Notes: generated by a model from the sequence alone, not told the origin. DNA of 7,058 nt from Deltaproteobacteria bacterium (GCA_016764955.1 JAESQZ010000022.1:1-7058), one strand, 5' to 3'; shown: positions 1 through 6,250, counted from the stretch's first letter. Numbers and translations: made by a program.

Positions 1-2
1 CC

Positions 3-392
3 AAGCTTCAAGGGCAGCGTTATACTTGTATCCCAACGATTGCTCAAAAGGCAGCTGCTTATGCTTTGTCTGAGCCGCCTGAACTTCAAACAGAGATCGA
101 AAAAATGCGCGCCGCTTATCAAAAGCGTCGTGATAGATTTCTAGAAGAGATTTCCAAAATCCCCAATGTGAAATGTGCAAAGCCACAAGGCGCCTTTTAT
201 GCTTTCCCAGATTTCAGTGCCTATGGTGATGATATTTCGCTAGCTGAGAAGCTTTTAGTTGAAGCCCACGTCAGCACAGTACCAGGAAGTGCATTCGGCG
301 CACCTGGGTATTTAAGAATAAGCCTAGCTGCTAGCCTAGACGATATTGTGGCTGGTGTTCAAAAAATTAAAAGTACTATGTTGCAAAAATAA
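3..392 (+). CDS. Aspartate aminotransferase, class I PLP enzyme (C-terminal fragment)
   Basis: Transfers the amino group between aspartate and 2-oxoglutarate (oxaloacetate/glutamate) with pyridoxal phosphate, in the cytoplasm. The frame is open from base 3 and ends at a TAA at 390-392, so 129 C-terminal residues are visible and the N-terminus lies outside the window. The first residues (KLQGQRYTCIPTIAQKAA) match the family stretch LQGQSTSNPTSIAQ. A PQGAFYAFPDF segment follows, then VPGSAFG..GYLRISLA, which carries the conserved Arg that binds the substrate alpha-carboxylate. The PLP-binding Lys normally lies some tens of residues upstream of LQGQ and is not in view. An apparent TTG start at 66 is internal and not the real start. 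The gene converges on pheT. Substrate specificity (aspartate versus another amino acid) is inferred from the family; the class assignment is secure. Confidence 0.88.
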   Translation, partial: KLQGQRYTCIPTIAQKAAAYALSEPPELQTEIEKMRAAYQKRRDRFLEEISKIPNVKCAKPQGAFYAFPDFSAYGDDISLAEKLLVEAHVSTVPGSAFGAPGYLRISLAASLDDIVAGVQKIKSTMLQK

Positions 393-470
393 ATTATCAA
401 TGCAACAAGCTCTCATATATGAGCCTGTTTCTGCCATCCATTATCAGGTTTTTCCTCTTGACGAGTAGTG

Positions 471-543
471 TTGTCATGCCAGCGGAAGCCTCATGATTGA
501 TCACAAGTTTTTGTCTGGATACCAGCCTTCGCTGGTATGACAA
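471..543. repeat. REP-like inverted-repeat element in a convergent gap
   Basis: The 152-bp gap between the aminotransferase stop and the pheT stop has no gene. It holds two facing arms: TTGTCATGCCAGCGGAAG at 471-488 and CTTCGCTGGTATGACAA at 527-543. They are complementary apart from one substitution and one extra base. The right half folds on its own into a perfect 8-bp hairpin, ATACCAGC-CTTC-GCTGGTAT, at 519-538. The pattern GTCATACCAGCGAAGGCTGGTATCC resembles the dispersed GTCATTCC-type REP palindromes found in many proteobacteria. It lies 1 bp past the pheT stop, so it may stabilise or end that transcript, but neither side has a proper T-run. A separate palindrome, CTCATATATGAG at 412-423, is the only terminator-like mark after the aminotransferase and is weak. 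Copy number elsewhere cannot be seen here. Confidence 0.6.
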
Positions 544-544
544 A

Positions 545-2635
545 CTACCCTCGAATCGTCGCACCCAACTTTTTGCAGAGCTTCTCAGTCAGCTCATCTA
601 CGATGGGCTGAACTTCGTTTTCTTTTAAGGTGCGCTTTTTGTCACGAAGAGCGATCGAAATGGCGATGGATTTCTTGCCTTTATCAATGCCTTTTCCTTG
701 GTAAACATCGAAAATCGAGACGTCCTCGAGAATCTTTTGTATTGGTTCAAATGCATGGACAACCTCAAGAATGTCACCACCAAGAATATCTTCATCGACA
801 ATCAGCGCTAAGTCACGCTCGATTCCAGGAAACTTGGGCAAAGGCTGCATGGTAACTGTTTTGAGGCAATAAGGCTTAATCTTATCCAGATTGAGCTCAA
901 AAATGCAGTCTTTAGCGTGTTCTTTAAAGCTGGGGTGCAGATAGCCAATAAATCCTACTGACTCGTCGTTTAAAAGAAGTTCGGCGCTTTGCCCTGGGTG
1001 ATAGTATGATGGCAGGTTAGTCGGAACTTTAAAACAAACAGATGGCCTTAGTCTTTCGAATAAAGATTCGAGGACACCCTTAAGCTTATAAAAATCTTCG
1101 TCTTGCATCACGCCAGCTAAACTAAGTGTCTCGTTAGCATAAGCATCTGGTGCCATGTTTGTCATGGAGATGCTTTTCGAGTTTGGCTTGCTGCCTTGCT
1201 CATTTTTTGAGTCAAAGAGAACACCTGTTTCAAATAGAGCAAGCTTTTTGGCGCCATGCCTTTGGTTGAGGCGAATATTTGAAAGCAAGCCAGGTATCAG
1301 GCTTTGACGAAGCGCTGAAAATTCTTCTCCTAATGGGTTTTGAAGACGTATTGGATCCTCAAAACCAAACTTTTGATACTCGGAGAGAGATCCAAAGACA
1401 TAATTAATAGACTCGTGAAAGCCTAAATGACTCAAGAAAGACTTAATTTCTTTCTCAAGTTTTTCTAAAGTTAAATCAATAATATTTTCTTTAGCACTTT
1501 GGTGAGAAGTCAGCTCAGCTGGTACATGCTTAAAGCCAATCATTCTGATAGCTTCTTCTATTAAGTCGATTTCCTCGGTAATATCAGGTCGATAAGTTGG
1601 GATGCGAAACTTGAGTGCTTCATGCCCTGCTCTGCCAGCTGTTTCAATACCAAGGCCTAAAAAGAGTGCTCTTAGCTTGACTGGCTCAATCTCAGACTTA
1701 GGAAGCGCTGAAAGCATGGCAAGTCTGGCTGGTCGTAGAGAAACTTCAATGGGCTCAATAATGTGCGGGTAAACATCAACAGGACCTCGCCTGATTTTAC
1801 CGCCGGCAATTTCTTGAATAAGCCCTGCAGCTCTGTCTAAAGCTAAAATAACCCCATTTGGATCAGTGCCTCGTTCAAAGCGATAGCTTGAATCTGTAGA
1901 CATCTGAAGCCTCTTGGCTGTTTTTCTAATACCTGTTGAGGCAAAGTAAGCGGATTCTAAGAGAATATTTTTGGTGCTGGTGTCTACTTCGCTATTTTGC
2001 CCGCCCATCACGCCAGCGAGTGCCAGTGCTTTTTCGGCATCTGCAATTACGAGATCACTGGGTAGAAGCTTTCTTTTTTCACCGTCTAGTGTTGTAAGCA
2101 CTTCGTCTTCTAGAGCATGCCTAACCTGAATAAGCACGCGGCCATTAGGTTTAGCAAGTTTATTCAAGTCAAAGGCATGTAATGGCTGGCCTCGTTCAAA
2201 TAAAACCCAGTTTGTAACATCAACGACGTTATTGATGGGTTTCAGACCAAGCGATGTTAGCTTTTTCTGTAGCCACTCAGGGCTATCTTTAATCTCAACA
2301 CCTTCTATGACTCGGCAAGCGTAGCGTGGGCAAGCCTTTTTAGCCTCGATTTTGACTTGTGCAACATCATGGCTAGATCCACCTAGTTCTTTGACTGTAG
2401 GCGTTGAAAACTTAGCTCGCGTTTGCAAGATAGCCGCCAATTCGCGAGCAATACCATAATGACTAAGAGCATCTGAGCGATTTGGTGTCACTGACACTTC
2501 TAAGATAGTATCGTCTTCAAAAGATTTCTGCGACTCAATTTCAAGTCCTACCATTGTTAGCATTTCAGCGATTTGCTCCGCTGAATAATTTCGAATATCA
2601 ACCAATTTTTGGAGAGTCTGAATACTTACATGCAT
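545..2635 (-). CDS. pheT: Phenylalanyl-tRNA synthetase beta subunit lacking the OB-fold tRNA-binding domain
   Basis: Forms the alpha2-beta2 PheRS with PheS; the beta chain edits Tyr-tRNA(Phe) and binds tRNA. The protein has 696 residues against about 785-795 in E. coli and Thermus. Visible order: N-terminal B1 start (residues 1-35, MHVSIQTLQKLVD, MVGLEIES), B1 continuation with SVTPNRSDALS (48-58), B3/B4 editing region with the HAFD motif (153-156), ALAGVMGG (205-212) and YRFERGTDP (251-259), B5 domain (about 295-378), catalytic-like core (about 383-590) and the C-terminal ferredoxin-like anticodon-binding domain (about 598-696, PKFPGIERDLAL). The roughly 110-residue B2 OB-fold (tRNA_bind) expected between GLEIES and SVTPNR is absent: only about 12 residues bridge the two blocks, with no frame break. 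The ATG at 2635 lies 3 bp after the pheS TAG with no clear Shine-Dalgarno, suggesting translational coupling. Last gene of the operon. Confidence 0.96.
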   Translation of the reverse strand: MHVSIQTLQKLVDIRNYSAEQIAEMLTMVGLEIESQKSFEDDTILEVSVTPNRSDALSHYGIARELAAILQTRAKFSTPTVKELGGSSHDVAQVKIEAKKACPRYACRVIEGVEIKDSPEWLQKKLTSLGLKPINNVVDVTNWVLFERGQPLHAFDLNKLAKPNGRVLIQVRHALEDEVLTTLDGEKRKLLPSDLVIADAEKALALAGVMGGQNSEVDTSTKNILLESAYFASTGIRKTAKRLQMSTDSSYRFERGTDPNGVILALDRAAGLIQEIAGGKIRRGPVDVYPHIIEPIEVSLRPARLAMLSALPKSEIEPVKLRALFLGLGIETAGRAGHEALKFRIPTYRPDITEEIDLIEEAIRMIGFKHVPAELTSHQSAKENIIDLTLEKLEKEIKSFLSHLGFHESINYVFGSLSEYQKFGFEDPIRLQNPLGEEFSALRQSLIPGLLSNIRLNQRHGAKKLALFETGVLFDSKNEQGSKPNSKSISMTNMAPDAYANETLSLAGVMQDEDFYKLKGVLESLFERLRPSVCFKVPTNLPSYYHPGQSAELLLNDESVGFIGYLHPSFKEHAKDCIFELNLDKIKPYCLKTVTMQPLPKFPGIERDLALIVDEDILGGDILEVVHAFEPIQKILEDVSIFDVYQGKGIDKGKKSIAISIALRDKKRTLKENEVQPIVDELTEKLCKKLGATIRG

Positions 2636-2638
2636 AGG

Positions 2639-3649
2639 CTAAAACTGTTTTAAAAATCTTAAATCGTTATCGTAAAAGAGCCCAATATGAGGAATTCCGT
2701 AGCGCAACATGGCTATGCGCTCAATTCCTAAACCGGCTGCAAAACCAGAATAAACTTCTGGGTCAACGCCAACTGTTTTTAAGACTGATGGGTGGACCAG
2801 GCCGCATCCTAAAATCTCGATCCAGCCGGTGTCTTTACAAAGCCTGCAGCCTTTACCTTTGCAACTAAAGCAACTCATGTCGACCTCAGCGGAGGGTTCT
2901 GTAAAAGGAAAAAAGCTAGGTCTTAATCGAACAGTGGAGTCTTGCGAAAAGAGGCGTTGCACCAAAAGCGTCAAAGTGCCTTTCAAGTCTGCAAAAGAAA
3001 TACCCTTGTCTACACAGAGAATCTCAATTTGGTGAAACATTGGCGAGTGAGTCGCATCTTGATCGTGCCTAAAGACTTTTCCAAAACAAGCCACACGCAT
3101 CGGCGGTTTTTCCAGTGCCAACATGGATCGAATTTGCACGGGACTGGTTTGCGTTCTGAGCACTACTTCTGGTGCGATATAAAAAGTATCCTGCATTTCA
3201 CGAGCTGGGTGATCCTCCGGTACATTGAGCGCTTCAAAGTTATAGAAATCATGCTCAATTTCAGGTCCACGAACCGGGTCAAAGCCTAGATGTGAAAGAA
3301 TCTCTAAGATTTCGTTAGCAGTTTGGGTAATTGGATGCAGACTGCCTACAGCAGGGTTTTTACCCGGTAGCGTAATGTCTATTTTCTCACGAAGAAGTTT
3401 CCCCTCAGCTTTTTTGGCAAGCTTGAGTTTAGCCTTTTCAATCAGTGCCTCTACTTCAGATTTAGCACTATTGACTTCAGCTCCTAATTTTTTACGTTTT
3501 TCTGGTTCCAAGGCCCCCATGCCTTTTAACATAGTTGCTAAGGAACCTTTTTTACCAAGAAACTGAACGCGTAAAGCCTCTAACTCTTCACGAGACTTGC
3601 ATTTAGAAAACTTTAATTTAGCTTCTGAACGTATCGATTCAAGCTGCAT
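2639..3649 (-). CDS. pheS: Phenylalanyl-tRNA synthetase alpha subunit
   Basis: Catalytic class II subunit that activates phenylalanine and charges tRNA(Phe) as a tetramer with PheT. With the ATG at 3649 it has 336 residues. The N-terminal helical region is about 1-85 and includes VQFLGKKG. Motif 1 lies around LHPITQTANEIL (104-115), motif 2 is FRHDQDATHSPMFHQIE (193-209) and motif 3 is GLGIERIAMLRYG (306-318). FFPFTEPSAEVD is present at 246-257. A four-cysteine knuckle (C260, C263, C268, C271) replaces the short Cys-free segment of the E. coli enzyme; similar knuckles occur in other bacterial PheS proteins and could bind zinc. A longer GTG-initiated reading from 3688 would add 13 residues, but the distance from the ATG to LGKKG matches E. 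coli PheS. The chosen start overlaps the rplT stop by 11 bp, and no strong Shine-Dalgarno is seen, which fits coupling to rplT. Confidence 0.96.
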   Translation of the reverse strand: MQLESIRSEAKLKFSKCKSREELEALRVQFLGKKGSLATMLKGMGALEPEKRKKLGAEVNSAKSEVEALIEKAKLKLAKKAEGKLLREKIDITLPGKNPAVGSLHPITQTANEILEILSHLGFDPVRGPEIEHDFYNFEALNVPEDHPAREMQDTFYIAPEVVLRTQTSPVQIRSMLALEKPPMRVACFGKVFRHDQDATHSPMFHQIEILCVDKGISFADLKGTLTLLVQRLFSQDSTVRLRPSFFPFTEPSAEVDMSCFSCKGKGCRLCKDTGWIEILGCGLVHPSVLKTVGVDPEVYSGFAAGLGIERIAMLRYGIPHIGLFYDNDLRFLKQF

Positions 3650-3990
3650 GGACTTTTGCAACCAAGCTCGCAAAAGTAGATTTATCACTGATAGCTAACT
3701 CAGAGAGTGCTCGACGATCCAAGGCAACGTTTGCAGCCTTCAATTTAGACATCAAAACACTGTAGCTGAGGCCATGCTCACGCGCAGCAGCGTTCAAACG
3801 TGTGATCCAAAGCTTTCTAAAAGTTCTCTTTTTTGCTTTGCGATCTCGGTAAGCATAAACCAGACCACGCTCAACACTTTCAACCGCAGTACGGAAAAGC
3901 CGGTTACGGGTTCCAATATGGCCAGAAGCCAATTTTTAGAATGCGTTTTCGACGACGGCGAGCTTTAAAACCACGGGTAACACGAGCCAT
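3639..3990 (-). CDS. rplT: Ribosomal protein L20, reading frame broken by a one-base shift
   Basis: L20 binds 23S rRNA early in large-subunit assembly and represses its own operon in several bacteria. The true start is the ATG at 3990 (MARVTRGFKARRRRKRILK), which has a good Shine-Dalgarno, AGAAGGA at 3999-4005, 8 bases upstream. That frame runs only 19 conserved residues before it leaves the family sequence and soon stops. The remaining 97 residues (LASGHIGTRNR..., YAYRDRKAKKRTFRKLWITRLNAAAREHG, ending AKVHAA) continue in another frame from 3932 to the TGA at 3639. The two parts join exactly if one base is removed from the five-base A run (minus strand) at 3933-3937. The result is 116 residues against 118 in E. 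coli. Every family block is intact on both sides, so a sequencing or assembly indel is the simplest explanation. A real mutation or slippage is possible. Confidence 0.93.
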
Positions 3991-4014
3991 AATTCAAATC
4001 CTTCTCAAACTCAA

Positions 4015-4248
4015 TTAAAACAAGTAGCAAATGGCGCGTTCTAAACGAGCAGCATCACCCTTGTTCATATAGGTGGCTTTCAGCAACTGACGCTTTCTTT
4101 TACGGTTTTTGTTGCTTAAGCCGTGAGACTTACCTTTTGCTGGCGCTTTGATTAAACCAGTCCCAGTAACAGATACTCGTTTGAGCGTCGCACGGTTACT
4201 TTTCATCTTTGGGTTCTTTGCGCCCCTTGCCTTTTTACAACCTGCCAT
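4015..4248 (-). CDS. rpmI: Ribosomal protein L35
   Basis: Small basic protein of the 50S subunit. The 77-residue reading contains the family pattern: PKMKSNRATLKRV (13-25), then TGTGLIK, a lysine/arginine-rich stretch with NKNRKRKRQL (47-56), and a C-terminal MNKGDAARLERAICY comparable to E. coli VSKGDLGLVIACLPY. Typical L35 has about 65 residues and starts MPKIK or MPKMK. Here the residue at the usual start position is Asn, so either 12 extra residues (MAGCKKARGAKN) precede it from the ATG at 4248, or translation starts at the ATG at 4206 (63 residues). The 4248 start has AAAGAAG a few bases upstream; 4206 has nothing suitable at normal spacing, so 4248 is preferred. It lies between infC and rplT, the standard order, 24 bp before the rplT ATG. 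Confidence 0.92.
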   Translation of the reverse strand: MAGCKKARGAKNPKMKSNRATLKRVSVTGTGLIKAPAKGKSHGLSNKNRKRKRQLLKATYMNKGDAARLERAICYLF

Positions 4249-4262
4249 AAGACTTCTTTAAT

Positions 4263-4290
4263 CCCCTTAATTTTTGAAAATGACAAGGGG
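4263..4290 (-). promoter_or_regulatory. Intercistronic hairpin infC-rpmI, possible L20 or translational control site
   Basis: Read on the minus strand, CCCCTT (4290-4285) pairs perfectly with AAGGGG (4268-4263). The enclosed bases contain ATTTT followed by AAAAT, which can extend the stem. It fills most of the 45-bp gap between the infC stop and the rpmI ATG and ends 14 bases before that ATG. The pairing would hide AAGGGG, a possible weak ribosome-binding sequence. In E. coli and Bacillus, L20 represses rpmI-rplT through RNA structure in the leader of this operon, so a control role is plausible. There is no U-tract directly after the stem, so it is not a clear terminator. The structure is seen in the sequence; the function is inferred. 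Confidence 0.4.
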
Positions 4291-4293
4291 GGT

Positions 4294-4854
4294 CTACTTT
4301 TTCTTTTGGGGCCCCACAATCATAACCATCTGGCGACCCTCCATTTTAGCCGGAGACTCTACTGAGGCCTCCTCACCCAGATATTCCATTACCCGCTTTA
4401 GTATATTAAAGCCTATTTCCGGATGTACGATTTCGCGCCCTCGAAACATAATCGTTACTTTGCCTTTGTTGCCATCTTTAATAAAGCCCTTCAAGCGGTT
4501 TACTTTGACTTCAAAGTCATGGATATCTGTCTTTGGCCTAAATTTAACCTCTTTTAGCTCAATGGTTTGCTGCTTTTTCTTGGCTTCATTGGCTTTTCGT
4601 TTTTGCTGATATTTGAACTTGCCATAGTCCATGATTTTGCAAACCGGAGGCTTGGCCATGGGAGAGACCTCAACCAAATCCAGACTCATAGACTCGGCCC
4701 GGCGTAATGCTTCTTGAGTGGCTAAAACACCTAGTTGTTCTCCGTTATCTAAAACAACCCGAACTTCGGGGACTCTAATTCGACGGTTAACCCGGGGCTC
4801 ATTGCTTCTGTGCCTCGAATCCATCATGCGAGAATGTGGCTTTGGGTATACGAT
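4294..4854 (-). CDS. infC: Translation initiation factor IF-3, AUC start codon
   Basis: IF3 binds the 30S subunit, prevents premature 50S joining and checks the start codon and initiator tRNA. The N-terminal domain is about residues 20-85 (NEPRVNRRIRVPEVRVV, GVLATQEALRRA, LVEVSPMAKPPVCKIMDYGK). A lysine-rich linker follows at about 82-97, then the C-terminal domain, about 100-183 (ELKEVKFRPKTDIHDFEVKV, FRGREIVHPEIG, MEGRQMVMIVGP). The first in-frame ATG is at 4827, with no Shine-Dalgarno before it. Nine codons upstream is an in-frame ATC (4854-4852), with AAGGAGAT at 4868-4861 at ideal spacing. This gives 186 residues against 180 in E. coli. infC is known to use rare starts (AUU in E. coli, AUC in Myxococcus xanthus) that IF3 itself discriminates against, providing autoregulation. 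First gene of the infC-rpmI-rplT-pheST operon. If AUC is not used, the protein has 177 residues. Confidence 0.95.
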   Translation of the reverse strand: MVYPKPHSRMMDSRHRSNEPRVNRRIRVPEVRVVLDNGEQLGVLATQEALRRAESMSLDLVEVSPMAKPPVCKIMDYGKFKYQQKRKANEAKKKQQTIELKEVKFRPKTDIHDFEVKVNRLKGFIKDGNKGKVTIMFRGREIVHPEIGFNILKRVMEYLGEEASVESPAKMEGRQMVMIVGPQKKK

Positions 4855-4860
4855 GGTGAA

Positions 4861-4868
4861 ATCTCCTT
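4861..4868 (-). promoter_or_regulatory. Strong Shine-Dalgarno that fixes the infC start at AUC
   Basis: AAGGAGAT on the minus strand. AGGAG lies 8 bases before ATC at 4854 but 35 bases before the first in-frame ATG at 4827, so it favours the rare start codon. No other purine-rich site is seen between them. Confidence 0.75.
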
Positions 4869-4935
4869 AAACCGAGCTTTTGCCTCAAATCTAGTGCTTT
4901 GACAAGTGAAACATAACTTGAGAAGGCATTTTTTT

Positions 4936-5520
4936 ATGAATATTCGCAAAATTTTTCTAAATCCCTTTGTAGTAGCCTTCTTATTTGGAATTTTAGGACT
5001 GCATTTGATTCGAACAATTGGAGAACGGCGTTTTCCACCTCCCCCGCCATTGGTAGAAGTTCCAGCTTGGCAACTAATAGATCAAAATGAAAAACCCTAT
5101 GGAACTCAGCAGCTTACAGGCAAAGTGGTAATAGCCGACTTTTTCTTTACGCGCTGCCCAACGATATGTCCGCAACTAACACGCAGCATGAAAGAAGTTC
5201 AAAAACGCTTTTTAAATCACGGAGATAAAGCTGCATTTGTAAGTATTTCGATCGACCCAGACTTTGATACCCCTTCTGTTTTAAGAGAATATAGAAGTAA
5301 AAACGAGACTAATTGGATCTATTTGACTGGAAAAAAAGAAGAAATACTAGAAGTAGTTGAAGGCAAAATGAAGCTAGCGATGGGCAGCGCTCATCATGTA
5401 GCTGAGCTGGTTTTATTTGATCAAAATGGCAATTTAAGAGCCAAATTCGGCACGGATCCAACAAGTCTAGCAGCGCTTGAGAAAGCGGCGAAGTATTTTA
5501 TTGAGCACCCAGTTAATTGA
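4936..5520 (+). CDS. SCO1/SenC family copper chaperone, membrane-anchored
   Basis: SCO proteins deliver copper to, or reduce the cysteines of, the CuA site of cytochrome c oxidase; some act as redox proteins. The 194-residue protein has an N-terminal membrane anchor (about residues 8-26, FVVAFLFGILGLHLI) and a five-proline run (34-38). A thioredoxin-like domain follows with VVIADFFFTRCPTICP: the copper/redox CxxxC pair is C74 and C78. The distal ligand His is 153 or 154 in SAHHVAEL, followed by LFDQNGNLR. The domain would face the periplasm. The start is the ATG at 4936, with AGAAGG at 4921-4926 nine bases upstream; a GTG at 4906 in the same frame is less likely because it would put ten mostly polar, charged residues before the anchor. 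The gene is divergent from infC and has no oxidase gene beside it here. Confidence 0.92.
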   Translation: MNIRKIFLNPFVVAFLFGILGLHLIRTIGERRFPPPPPLVEVPAWQLIDQNEKPYGTQQLTGKVVIADFFFTRCPTICPQLTRSMKEVQKRFLNHGDKAAFVSISIDPDFDTPSVLREYRSKNETNWIYLTGKKEEILEVVEGKMKLAMGSAHHVAELVLFDQNGNLRAKFGTDPTSLAALEKAAKYFIEHPVN

Positions 5521-5550
5521 AATGTGACAAAACCTAGGTGTGACGCTGTC

Positions 5551-6191
5551 TTAAAAGTGCAGGTGTAACCCAGCGCCAAGACCTGCTGCCAACTGAACGC
5601 CTTTACCAGTATCGCTGTTGCTATTGTAAAGCCCTGCAAGCGCAAATGTGCCCTCAGTAAAGATACCAATTGTATTATTGATATTAAAAAGAAAACCAAA
5701 TGCTGACTTGCCCTCGAGTCGAGTAAACTTAGTTAAATCAACACCAAGCTGCCCTGATAGATAAGCTTGTATCGGATCCTCATTATTAAAGTAATAGCGA
5801 TAACCCAGCGCTACCCCAAACTTTTCCATAATATATTTATCATCGTTCTGAATCGAACCTGAAAAATGGGTATTAGGCCTAGCAAAAGCTCGAATGCGTT
5901 CGTTAAGCCATAAGTCATTTCGAGCTGCAATGGCACCAACCAGCCAGCAGAAATATACTTGGTGTAATCTGGAGGGCCTACTTTGTCGTTTTTAGAAGGA
6001 TTAAGATCCACGCGAGCCTTATCAGCTTTTGTTTGATTATCTTTATTATCGATACCACCACCATAAGCTGAACCGCCGCTGGTGAAGCGAAGTCCAAATC
6101 GGCCAGAGCGTGAATATTTTGAATCTTCTTGAGAAGTGGTTGTGGCTAGAGAGATAGATGCCACACAAAAAAATAAAAGAAAAACCCGCAC
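5551..6191 (-). CDS. Predicted outer-membrane beta-barrel protein, frameshifted
   Basis: I do not recognise a named family. The GTG at 6191, with GAGGAG (6205-6200) 8 bases upstream, opens a signal peptide (MRVFLLFFCVASISLA, likely cut after Ala16). A Gly/Ser-rich and Asn/Asp-rich segment follows, then amphipathic strands such as LVPLQLEMTYGLTNAFELLLGL. This frame leaves the pattern near residue 110 and stops at 5811. Another frame carries on with MEKFGVALGYRYYF (from 5829), then alternating strands, and ends AAGLGAGLHLHF with a terminal Phe, as expected for BAM-inserted barrels. Adding one base to the T run (minus strand) at 5862-5866 joins the two parts into 213 residues. The break may be a sequencing indel or a real lesion. 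The gene lies 59 bp after rpsN and converges on the SCO gene with a 30-bp gap that holds no clear terminator. Confidence 0.7.
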
Positions 6192-6225
6192 TTTTTTATC
6201 TCCTCAGAAATAAAGTAGCGCGGGT
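6184..6225 (-). promoter_or_regulatory. Inverted repeat spanning the start of the outer-membrane protein gene
   Basis: On the minus strand ACCCGCGC (6225-6218) can pair with GTGCGGGT (6191-6184), eight pairs including one G-U. The 26-base loop holds the GAGGAG ribosome-binding site, the right arm contains the GTG start codon, and TTTTC and further T-rich sequence follow. It could be the rpsN terminator, an attenuator, or a structure hiding the start codon. The long loop makes all of these uncertain. Confidence 0.35.
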
Positions 6226-6250
6226 GTGATTAAAAGTCTACTGACTAAGC

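Noticed and set aside
519..538. Rho-independent terminator for pheT or the aminotransferase gene
   Set aside because: The hairpin is perfect, but neither strand has a T-run after it; a REP-like repeat explains it better.
2942..3289. Plus-strand open frame of 115 codons inside pheS
   Set aside because: It is antisense to highly conserved PheS catalytic motifs and shows no protein-family features.
3650..3688. GTG start for pheS at 3688
   Set aside because: It would overlap rplT by 50 bp and add 13 residues not expected from the PheS family; the ATG at 3649 fits E. coli spacing to LGKKG.
3639..3932. L20 as a complete 97-residue protein starting at TTG 3932
   Set aside because: The conserved first 19 residues of L20 and a good ribosome-binding site lie upstream in another frame, so 3932 is the frameshift junction and not a start.
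3926..3945. Programmed +1 frameshifting in rplT
   Set aside because: There is no known recoding motif, stop codon in the A site or stimulatory element; a five-base run is short for transcriptional slippage, so an indel is more likely.
4899..4904. TTGACA as a -35 box for the SCO1/SenC gene
   Set aside because: No -10 match lies 16-18 bases downstream, and transcription would begin at or inside the ribosome-binding site.
4906..4935. GTG start for the SCO1/SenC gene
   Set aside because: It has a poorer ribosome-binding site and adds a polar, charged stretch before the anchor; the ATG at 4936 has AGAAGG at good spacing.
5551..5829. A separate small gene starting at ATG 5829
   Set aside because: No ribosome-binding site precedes it, and it supplies the missing C-terminal strands and terminal Phe of the protein starting at 6191.
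6165..6191. Outer-membrane gene product as a lipoprotein acylated at Cys9
   Set aside because: The Cys comes too early, within the hydrophobic core, and lacks a lipobox; a type I cleavage site after SLA fits better.
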